From Actinernus sp. WN-2022 (Eukaryota; Cnidaria; Anthozoa; Actiniaria; Actinernidae): 64,000 nucleotides of DNA. Each line of letters opens with the position of its first letter. Position 1 is the stretch's first letter. The notes under the pieces were generated by a model that saw only the letters and a program-made list of their open reading frames with translations, did not search any database and had not been told where the DNA came from. Where the stretch lies: assembly GCA_030867875.1 (NCBI GenBank), contig JAOWCC010000019.1, positions 83,170,861 to 83,234,860 of the forward strand. Reading direction: 5' to 3'. Positions 29,901-41,900 of the stretch are shown piece by piece. The position numbers were made by a program, and so were the translations under genes.

Positions 29901-32900
29901 CACTGTTATTTATTTCGTTGATCACCGACTTGTTGTTTTTACGTGACATTACTTCATTAATTGACCTATATCACTATGACGTCATATCAAAACAATCTAT
30001 TGTTTAAACGCTAAGGATCACGGTCGTGGGAGGGGGACAAAACAGGGACAAAACAGCAACAACACAAAGGAAATCGCTATCAAATGCATTTTGAAGAACG
30101 TAGAATAGCGGTAACAGCCACCAAATACGCTAAATATTGTGGGATAAACATTGATACAGCTGATATCTGGAAACCAGACAATTCGAAGTTAAATTTTCCT
30201 CAGCAGTCCCCCTCATAAACAAGCCGTGACGTCATAATGATATAGGGTAATTGTTTGCCACGTTTTACGTGGAATTTTAGAATATTGTTCAAAGGAGTTA
30301 TTATAATAACATTTCTTGGCATTCTTAACCTCAGTGTTTACACAATTTCTTGTTTTCTTAAAGTTGGACCAGTCTCGAGGGTCATTGGATTTTATGGCTT
30401 CTATTTTTAAACGATCTCTTCGGTGCATCATACTCTTTAACTCCGAATTAATCCAAGGACTCTTAGACGAACCTGTGCGTCGTGTTGGGACTGGCGCATG
30501 TTTATCACCATAGTGAAGTTAGCAGGCTACTCAGCAGGCAACTCGCAAAATAACGTTTCAGACCATAACTCCGAAACTAAGCAACCAATCAACACGAAAC
30601 GTGTACACAAACACAAGTGGCACACAACAAACAATATCACGTGACCAAAACAAATGACGTCATAGGTCACGTGACACATGAGAAAATAAGCTATATTACA
30701 AGGAATATAACCAATACAGACTCAATTAATGGTAGACGCATTAATGATTCGACACCAAACTCATATGCTAATCAGATGTGATGACGTCATAGATCACGTG
30801 ACAGTAAAGAATATTCGTAATAATAGTACGAAGTATCATTAATGAAATTATCAAATATTGATAAATCATCAAACACCTATATCATACGCTAATCAAATGT
30901 GATGACGTCATATACCACGTGACTACGAGAACTAACCACACGTGCTCCTGACCACACCCATAATATCAGAAATCGCGGCTTTGTAGATGGACTATCCACA
31001 TCCATAATATGGGAAATCGCGCTTTGTAGATGGACTAGCCGTACTTATATTATGGGAAATCGCGCTTTGTAGATGGATTAGCCACAGCCATAATATGGGA
31101 AATCGCGCTTTGTAGATGGACTAGGCGTACTCATAATATGGGAAATCCGGCTTTGTAGATAGACTAGTCACAGCCATAATATGGGAAATCGCGCTTTGTT
31201 GATGGACTAGGCGTACTCATAATATGGGAAATCCGGCTTTGTAGATAGACTAGCCGTACTTATATTATGGGAAATCGCGCTTTGTAGATGGATTAGCCAC
31301 AGCCATAAATATGGGAAATCGCGCTTTGTAGATGGACTAGGCGTACTCATAATATGGGAAATCGCGCTTTGTAGATGGACTACCCACATCCATAATATGA
31401 GAAATCGCGCTTTGTAGATGGACTAGCCACACTCATAATATGAGAAATCGGACTAGTGGTTGTCGTAAGAAATGCAATCGTTACCGCGGCGATTGTTTCA
31501 ATAAATATGGCGGTGACAAAAACCCATCCAACTTGTGCAATTGAAACTTTTAATTCCATTTGATTTATTCACTTGTATTCACTTAAGCTAAACTAGAATA
31601 TATTTTTGTGACAGTTTAGCGAATGTGTTATTCACATTCGAGCCCCATCGCTACGTCAAAGCACTGTCACTGTGATGGGGAAAAATATATTGCTGCATGT
31701 ACAGCTTGTATGAGATACAGATATCTTAATTAATAAGTATATCTTCATTGTTCCAGTGACATTCCAGAAGTTATTTGAACAACTGATTAAGTAAGACACT
31801 GTCCGGTATACTTGGAATGCAAAGACGGTTTAATAATAAGACACTGTCCGTTGATACTTGGAGTGCGAAGATCGTTTAATAATAAGACACTGTCCGGTAA
31901 TACTTGGAGTGCGAAGATCGTTTAATAATAAGACACTGTCAGTTGATAATTATGAGGCCAAAGTTCGTTATAAAAGATTTTTCACGGACGTTCGTGGTTC
32001 TTTCTCAGCTTTTTCGGAACAGCCTTTCTTTTTCTTTTGTGGCATGTGAATGTGTCTTGCTTTACTGAGGTGATCCGCCCATTTTTCCCAGTAAAGAGTT
32101 TTTCGTTCTCCTTGTTGTTCATAAAGAATCGATGTAGCTCTGTCGTATGAACATTGTTCATGATCAACAATGAACTTTGTTAACAGTTCTGGAACAAGGA
32201 CGTCGATTATATACTCGGACGTTATGCTTTTTCCTTTGTTATCGACCAACTCAGGGAGAAGACTGCTAAAGACATCGAAATCATGATGCTGGCTTCGTCT
32301 ACAATAACTTTCAAACAGCTGATGTTGAAGGGAAGATTGTATATTATATAGCGTTTCCTCTCCGAAGTACTTTAGGCCCAACACTTTGCGTGTTCTGCAC
32401 TTAGCGAAGTTGGAGTTTCCGAAGTTGTGGTATGCCTGATGACGTTGATATTTCCCATCTGGCAAAGCACTTGATCTGATATCACATGCCATTATTTCAT
32501 TCAAATAACCCATGTTCTCCCCGACAAACCTTTCTGTGTCCTCTATTTGGTTTCCATTTCTTTTCCAATCAGTTAGTAGATTTATAATTCTCCATTGAAA
32601 TGACGTTTCACATTTATCGATCGGATTGAAGATGCAATAGTTCGATTTGAGAATCGGTCCTTCTGTCGTAATTATTTCGCAAAAATAGGAAGCTTTGGAT
32701 GCATTGCAGACTTTGAATGTTAACATATTTGCGTTTTCTCCCACAGAGATAATGTTGCCATCTTGAGATTCCTTTTTCCATTCATAGCGGTTTACTTTTA
32801 AAGGACAATTTACTAAGACCTTTATAGTGCACTGGATTCCAATTTCTCCCTCCTTCCTGCTTGGCGGCTGTATGACAATAGAACAATTCTCTTTCTTTAA

Positions 32901-35900
32901 TGTTGCAACCGTTGACAATCTCTTGTGGATGAATTCCTCAATCATTTCATTTCTTATGTGTTCCATTTCTTAGAATGTATTGTCGTACAAAAAGCAATGA
33001 GAATACTCCACAACTCACGTGGTCTTGTTGCTGTGGAAACGATGCATCAGTGGTCTCACAAAATCCCTCAAAAAAGTGGCCATATCCTCTCTAGAGGGAA
33101 ATCGCTCTTAAGTAGCACTTTATCTTCTTTGTGTCTTCCAGACAGGTATTTCCTAATGAGTCATAGCCCACTATTCTTAGTTGTGGCAGGTCGACCAAAC
33201 ATATTTTCCAATGACCTGGGTTGTGAATAGGAATGACTAAGAAATCGCTATTGGTCAGGTCACACTTGCGGTGAAATTGTCCACAAATCCGCACCATGGA
33301 AGACGCGCCTTTCTTGTCCTTGGAGAGGATGTCAGATAGCTTGCTGAAAAAAATGGTGTCGTAAGCCTTCACATCGTACCCTTTATTTGCAGCGTCTGTG
33401 GCGATTAGTTTTAAATATGCCAACATCACAACATCATTTACTTCTGGATATTCTAAAGTGCTGATATCGTTGCCTCGCACCTGAATATCGGAAATAATGG
33501 AAACGATACTGTCGGCATTCGTTGAGTCTAAGAAGCCTTGGGAGAAACCGTGTAAGCTTGACGATTCAATTACATTACCCTCTCCTGTAACTGAAAGTGT
33601 CTTGTTATTTTCTCGTTGCGTTTCACAAAACTTCAAGGAATCCATATTGCTGTCTTCATTTTCGTTAAATGTCACGTCAGGAGTACAAGTATATAGTTGT
33701 TGCTTCTGTTTTCCTTCTTTTATCCGAGTGTAAAATAACATATACACTTCCCTCTTGGCGCTCCTTTTCAGTAGAAATGAGTTATTTTCTCTTCCACCTT
33801 TACATCATTGCATAACAATAACGAGTTGAAATCACTTGGCCTTCTGAGTGCAGTGTAGTGGGCCTGATCTATGGATGACCCCTTGTGGAGTATTACACCA
33901 CTCAGCTTGTATTGAGGACAGCCTGCATTGGGATGTGATAACGAATTCAAATCTGCAACCTCATCAACAGAGACTGGAGAACAATCTTTCTGGTTGTTTC
34001 CGAGCTTCCATCTCTTTACTACTACAGCGAGATATTCAGGGGGGCGAGAGAACATTCCTTTTCGCAGATGACTTCTCTTCTCGCCACACCGCTCACAAAA
34101 CACTTTGTTATCTCCCGTTAACACCTCCTCTTTAAGATATTCCCTCAAGCAGTCCAACACAGTGACCTCTGCGCGGAGTCCCTTACGTGGGATTTCAACT
34201 GCTATGGAGTCGAATCTGTCTTGGGTGCCATCTCTTGTTTTTCCACAGGAGACGCAAGTTGTCGTGTAACTAACTGTACCTGAGAATTTGTCGACGAAGT
34301 CTTCTAAGCTTTGCTCGCTAGTGCATTTATCGATTATTTTTGTGAATGCTTCGTGGACGTCATGTTGCATTCCCTTGACAAAACCATCCGTCTCTAATCT
34401 GTCAAGAAGCTCACCAGGATCGTATGGACTTTTATTGCTAGGAGAGCGTTTGTTAAGTCTGTTTACTGCCATATATACTTAAAAGAGAAGAGAAAGAAGA
34501 CTTTTCTTGTTGTTCAGTTTCCACTCCCATGATTGAAGTTTCCGCAAGACACTGAAGAAGAGAATTCAACCAGCAATTGTTATAGACGTTTGTAATTCCT
34601 ATTCTTCCGAGTTCTTTCTTTGAGTTATGTTGACGTGGTTCAGTCTTTGTGGTGCTTGATGACAGACTACCAGTTGACATAGTTGCTACTTTTGCGCTGC
34701 CAGTTCGAAAACGTCTCTCAAAGTGTTTTCGAACTCTTCGAATGTCGCAGCATTCACCAAAAGAGATACGGCATACATCATAAACTTGTACCACCGGTCA
34801 TTAGAATCTTTACAGATTCTTTTACAAATTTCGTGTGCCCTTCGCATAAAATGGCTACAACAGAAATATGGGGTCATGCGTTGAAGATCGGCCTGAGTGT
34901 GATGTTCTCTTACTATCCTGTATGCACTATCTAAAAACAGTGACATAGTCTCTTTATTTATATCCTGTAGACAAGCCATTAAAATTGCCCTCCCTTGATC
35001 ACAGTTGATTTGACAAGGAATTCGAACTTTGCTGTGTCCAAATATCAAATCCTCCGCATGCCTAAAACACTGTAAAAAGTGTTGAATGGTTGGAACATCG
35101 TGCTTGCTTGTTATTAGTTCTGCAACCGGAATAGGGGGATGGCCCTCGACCGGACTTCTTACAACTAATGCGTAGTATAATACTCGGCGTCCATTCCAGT
35201 CCGCTATTACGGATCCAGTTGCGTCGAAAAATGAAACATCATTATAGCAGAGGTCGTGCCACAGACGAACTTGGCCCTCTGTCCACAAATGGATTTCAAG
35301 CGGATCCACACCAAGGTATTGTATGTAACCCTTTACCTTTGCCTTTTTACTCGAGCTATCCTCGCTTTCGATATTTGACTTTATTAGCTTCAGGGATTCT
35401 ACGACATCAGTACTCAATCGAATTTTTTTCCTGGCCTCGCTGGATATTTTTTTGACCACGTCATAACTGGATCCTATGCCCGTCCAATTGCCACCAGCAA
35501 TGCATTTATCTTGTAGCATATCTGTTTTCTCATTAAAGAACACAGATGGCTTTTTCGAGGATTCCGCAAACGTGTCAACTATTTCTTTTCTTTTTTCGCC
35601 CTTGATGTAGCGTGCACTTCTTACTGACGCATCGTGCAAAACAGAGCCCTCAAAGCATACATGCATTTGTCTTGACTCCTCGTCTACAGCTTTCATGTAT
35701 ATCCTACATTTAACAGGGCAGGTATCAAAACGACAAAAGCCATTAGCGATAAAGCTGTACTCTCCATCTTTTTGCCGGGACGCGTACGTCTTGGCTGAGT
35801 GCCATTTAAATGAAATAGGACAATACGGATTACACTGTTTGGCATATTTTTTTAATCCAAATAGGCGCTAACTTATTCCTCCGTTCTTCGTTTGGTTTAA

Positions 35901-38900
35901 GCGTGTTCCAGTCATTTGAGTCCATGTGGTATATAGTTTCCTTTGGCAGAAGTGCTGTAAAATATTTAGCTGTAGCTTGCATCTTGCAGCGAGTCAACGT
36001 TTCTAACGTTCTTCGAGAGACTAAAATCTGAAAGGCAATTATTGTACAGATCTCATGATCAGATTTTACGGAACAGCATATATCTTATTTATTTCCCTTT
36101 TGGGATGTTGGCTTTATATCGATTTATGTGTTCGAAACATAGTAAGAACGGTACTTGTAATATAAAAACTTCACACTAAATGCTATAAACATATGACAAA
36201 ACACAAAAAGACCAATTAAAGAAAGATTAATTTAAATACGGAGATTTTTGTAGTCCCAAAACAGAAGATATTTATTTAGCAAAGAAGGTATCCGTTAAGT
36301 TATCAAAAAGGAACTCGAAATGCATCTTGCTCAGTGTTTTCTTTCATAATCGCCATACAATCAGTCGACCTCAGTCATAAAGGTATTCATTTTTTTTGTC
36401 ATCTCCTTTTTAAATAGCTAAAACTGAAGAAAAAGGCGTATAGAACCCGGCTACAGATATAGTTAATACCTCAGAATTCGAAGTATCTTCTTCAATCAAC
36501 TGGCCTTCGTCCTCTTCCTCCCCCCCCCCCCCCCCCCGTCTGCCTCGGCGCAATCATCCTATAACAAAAAGTGAGAGAAGTTGCAGTAAAGATTTTCAAT
36601 TTTGAGCGCATCATAAAACATCACATATTACTAGTAATACCGTAAAATCCTGGTTGTGAGATCCCCGAGTACCCCTCCCGCTCCCACTTTTCTGCTAATC
36701 CAAATATCCTCCTCAATGTAAGCCCGCTATGAGACCATCTTTCATTTAGTGGTACCGTAACACGAGTGATCGAAGAAACGACCTAATAAAAACTGAAACT
36801 GAAGACTATTTTAACTCGAATCTATCCAATTTGGATCTTCAATGCCTGTAATCCTTTAATCTAATAGAACTGCCACGCTTTACTTTCGTATGTTGTTAAC
36901 AAAAGACGAAACGAAACTCTTTTGATAAAACACAGGGAGCGCACATCTGCTCTCGAAAGCAGCGTGCTGGGCGTTCTCTTGTTGCTTGAAGGGGTTAGAT
37001 CAGTCTGGATCTCTTTCTGCTGTGTGCGCGCGCGATCTTTACGGAAACGTGGATTTTCGTGATCTAGTCCCTTAAAGCAACATCAGAACGCCGAGCTCGC
37101 TACTTTCGAGGCCAGTCTTGTATGTGGGATCCCTGTGGACGAATTGCTGTACTGCGCATCCCGAACAAATTGTCCCTTCTGTGTATAAGCCACACCAACG
37201 CATCCTCGCTCTACAATTACCAATAATCAATAAATGGCAAACACGCTTGAAATACCGATTATTGGTAATTCTACGACAAATCCTAACCCGAACCATAAAC
37301 CGAACCCTAACCATCGGACGAGTTCACGGGTAAACGACGGGTTCTCACTCACCTAGAGCTAGGGTTCACAGGTAAACAAGAACAGAAGGTAAACGACAGA
37401 AAAAAAAAATTAGCGCTCCTATTCGGGCTCGAACTCGTAATCGCTTGCGTGTAGTGCTTGGTAGTGCAGACGTCGTGACCACTACACTAAGCGCGTGTAC
37501 AATTGTTTATCTTTATCCTTGACTGGTTTTAAGAATGTCATTGTTTAATTTGTGTTCCAGAATTAGCGATTATTGATAATTGAAGAACATTTGCCAATTA
37601 CTGATTATTGGTAATTGTAGAGCGAGGATATGTTGGCCACACAGTCATAAGCATATCCTAACGAACGCAAAAAGACCAGGGCTTATAGCCGGTTCGCTGA
37701 TGTAAAGTGGTAAGCTGTAGTGCTATGTGTGCACACCCTACGAGGGAAAGAGAAAAAAATCTCTGACCCAAGTGGGACTCGAACCCAACGACCCGCTCCA
37801 GGTTGCATATCTGGCGCTCTACCAACTGAGCTATCAAGCCAGATGAGAGCTATCGTGGCTATTGGTGCGTTTTATGGGGTCACGGCGATTATATATGTAT
37901 ATGTAGCTATGATATGAAATCATGTTTGCCGCGTAGCACCCGGTTGACTCGCCTTATGCAGCGAGTCAACCGTTTCCAACCGTTTTTCGAGAGACTAAAA
38001 TCTGTACGGTAATTATTACACAGTACAGTATGCCTGAAACTGAAGAAAAAGGCGTATTCGAACTGAGTTGTACGTTATACGATATTAATAGAGTTTACCT
38101 TTCCGCGGTTTAGTATTTCAATAATGATCGAGGAAGATGTGGGGTGGTTCTTAACAAAATTGGTGACGGTAAACTGGTGTTAGTTGGTAAAGTCAACTAA
38201 CATGGCTGAGTTGGTGTATTGATAAACGTTTTTGTTTTGTAGATACTTTATCCGTTTATCCCTAAGCGAACCCATAGAGTTCTATCACTGATACTGCAAG
38301 CGGGAGTTGAGGCAAAACGTGTAGTCGCTCAGTAAGAAATAATTCTAAGAGTGACACACGCGCTCGGACAACCAGTGTTAGTTGCGTACAGAAAAGGAAG
38401 AAAGTTGTAAGCTGTATGTTAGTGAATTCTAATGTAAACATAAATATTAAAAAATATCACCCGAGCCAATTTTACCCTAGCCTGATTATCAGACGGTACG
38501 AGGTCGTCCGCTCACTTCCTCCCGTCTGATGGTCATGTTCCTGACGTCATCAACCTTTGTTTTTACAATGAGCCAATGCGAACACGCATAAGAATTGAAG
38601 CGTGAAGTGTAGAATAGTGGTGCAGTAGCGGCTTTTACTAGTGGGATCTATCAGCTTTCATGCACTGGAAAAAACATTCTACAGCTTCAAACTTCTGTCG
38701 ATTTCTCATAATGGTATCCTGTTTGATCTGCTGTGGTTCTTTGGAGAGCAGGAACTTTTTAAACGGAAGTTTTCGTTCAGTATTTGCACGACAGTGTATG
38801 AGAGTGCATACAAGAACTACCAGACTCGATTCCACGCCGTAAAGTTTATTACTGTGATCTTAGAACTTTTACGCTTTTACTTTTATTTTTAAAACGATTC

Positions 38901-41900
38901 GAGGCTTGATATGTATGGCTATTAGTCACACAAGACCCTGAAGTTGTCCTGTTGTAGTGTTTTGGTACCAGAGATTGTTTTAACCGGCTTTTTGTGCAAA
39001 GTTTATATGTCATTGCCGTACATGAACTTACGGAAGTGTGTTCATAATTCTGAAAACAAAAATATTTACCAAAGTGCCACTGATGAAACTTTTTCCATAA
39101 CATACTCAGTATGTGTGTTCACTCCTGCAGAAAAATCATAATATTCCATGAAAGATTTGGTCTTCTAAAAGCCAAAAACCTAGGAGAATGTTTCAGATCT
39201 ATAAATGCATGAGATTTATATAAGCAGAGGAAGATTAATGATTTACCAAATCCCGTACGTAGATTCACAAACACATCGTTTCGACGAATGAACGATTCCA
39301 ATGCTTCCTTCTGCTCTGGATATAGCTTCGAAATCCTGAAAACTTTACAACTTCGGTCGACACTAGAAAAATATGCGGGCACATTCCTTAAATTCCAGAC
39401 TTTGCCAAAAGTGTAAAGTTCGCTCTGATTGGTTGAACTTATGACGTCAGGAACATGAAAGTCTATGAAGTCCATCAGACGGGGAGGGGGAGGAAGTGAG
39501 CTGACGACCTCGTACCGTCTGATAATCAGGCTAATTTTACCCTAGCCGAACCAAAATGTTGCGTAGTGTAAACAGGCCTTTAGTAATAAGCCTAAATCTG
39601 TATCTGTATGTTTAATCGGTAAAGCTTGTTGCATTACAAAACCGATAGTGGCAGACAGTGCCTTTACATATATTACAAAATTACATTACATATATTTAGA
39701 AAATTACAGTGCCTATTTAAGACTTACATATAAATTCAGTCGATGATAAATAATAATGATATATATGATTAAGTCAGACATAAGTAGGTATTACTAGTCA
39801 TTTTTATGCATGTTGTTTAGGAAAGCCATAGTTTTTTTAGAAAATGTATCTATGTTAGGGGACATAACTAAATCCTCTGGAAGAGCATTCCAGATGGGAA
39901 CAGTCCTGGGAAAGAAAGAGAATTTAAAAACATCGGTCCGAGTCGAAATATGTTTGTATTTTAAGTTGTGTTTACGGCGTGTGACTGACTTTGATGCAAG
40001 TGTGAGATATTCGTTAAGGTCAGTTGCGTTAAAACCATGACTGAGAAGCCTTATACATAAAGTTCAAGCGGAGACATTCGCGACGCACTGAAAGTAAGGC
40101 CCATTCTAGATTTTTGAGCATAGCACCAAAATAATCTGAGCGCTTTCTTAGTACAACGAATAAGAACAAAGAGTATGATTTGGGATAAGTATACATGCCG
40201 CATAACAGTAGCATTTTGAGCCATGTAAAAATCAGTGCATAATACCCCTCCCGTCCATGCACGTTTGTTCGTTCAAAGTGTTGTATAATTGCGGGGAGGT
40301 ACCAAGACTCTCCTCTCAGTGTAAGTTCTTTATTTCGTCTTCTACTCAGTTCTTCTTCTACTTCTTCTCTCCTTCTTCTATTCTCTTTCTATTCTAATTT
40401 ACACGCTAAATCGTACTTGCATTTATAGTTAGGCAAGGCTACAATCTCGTGAGAATATCACATTGGAATTTAGTATGATGTTCTATGATAGGAAATCTTG
40501 GAATTCTGCGATATAGGAAATCTTGAAACTCTTTTAGATAAAATGTATTCTCATTAATACGAGATTGCTGTCTTACCTCTTGCTGAGCGTGGGAGCATTT
40601 GCGCTTTAAATTGTAATCTGCGTCATAGCTAGTGTCTGTTTGGATCAGATATATATGACCAAGCTACACTCTTTAGAGTGACTACAAAATCTAAAATCAA
40701 TCATTACCAAGTTATTTTAGTTGAAACAAGAGCTCAACGCTACAAAATCTATATTCAATTTTATGCAAATTAGCTTGGTTCACATTGTTGATATGAATTC
40801 ATGATTTGAATACAATCTCGAGTACCTAACAATTATTAAATATGTTTTGGTTTGCTTACTGATAACATTTTGATAACTGTGGAGCGGCTATCAGTAAGAG
40901 TATCAACAATGTGACACAATCCAAACAAACACTTGTCTTAGAACTGTTTATGTTTTAGCTAAATATAGTTGTCTACAACTTTAATTCCCACTTTCTGATA
41001 TTCGTACTTCACAACAAAAGGGTTAATTGTCCAAGCTTTATCATCCAAACGGTTCACCTGAATCGTTCGCACGCCTATTCTAGATCGTAAATATCAATGA
41101 ATTATTCGTCAATCGATGAGCCCTGAAAGAGCTGATAAGCTTATTGTTTTTACCATTTTTGGGCATGTTTACAAATTCGACTACTTTCTTGTTTTAAAAA
41201 TTCGTCATGTCGACCGCACATGAGTATTGTTTTACTGCTGATTTACACACCCTGCGTTAAGTTAAAAAGATGATGTAGCATGTCTTTTAAAAAACAGGGA
41301 TGCCAGTGGTTATTTTGGAGACTTTGTTCAGCACTACACTAAAAGGCCTTAAGATCTTTCCACTTGCAGCCTGAACGATAGCAGCCTGCTCAAAGTAGAT
41401 ATCAGGCACCTCTCAGACTACAAATTAAAACACTTGCCCATGCATCTCGCACGCTACACTTCTAATATAACACCAGATTGCATTACAGCATAACAAACAT
41501 GGACCTTGCTTACAAGTTAGCAGGCGATGGCAGGAAAAGCGCGCTTTCCCATCATCTACAAAGCGCGATTTCCCATATTATGGCTGTGCCTAGTCCATCT
41601 ACAAAGCCGCGATTTCTGATATTATGGGTGTGGTTAGTTCTCGTAGTCACGTGGTATATGACGTCATCACATTTGATTAGCGTATGATATAGGTGTTTGA
41701 TGATTTATCAATATTTGATAATTTCAGGTCTGTATTAATGATACTTCGTACTATTATTACGAATATTCTTTACTGTCACGTGATCTATGACGTCATCACA
41801 TCTGATTAGCATATGAGTTTGGTGTCGAGTCATTAATGCGTCTACCATTAATTGAGTCTATTGGTTATATTCCTTGTAATATAGCTTATTTTCTCATGTG

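Noticed and set aside
30500..30512. Target duplication for the large transposon
   Set aside because: TATCACC on the left and TATCGCA on the right look similar but do not match well, so I do not claim a duplication.
30957..31455. CRISPR-like array
   Set aside because: The repeats are contiguous 43-bp units without unique spacers, in animal DNA inside a transposon.
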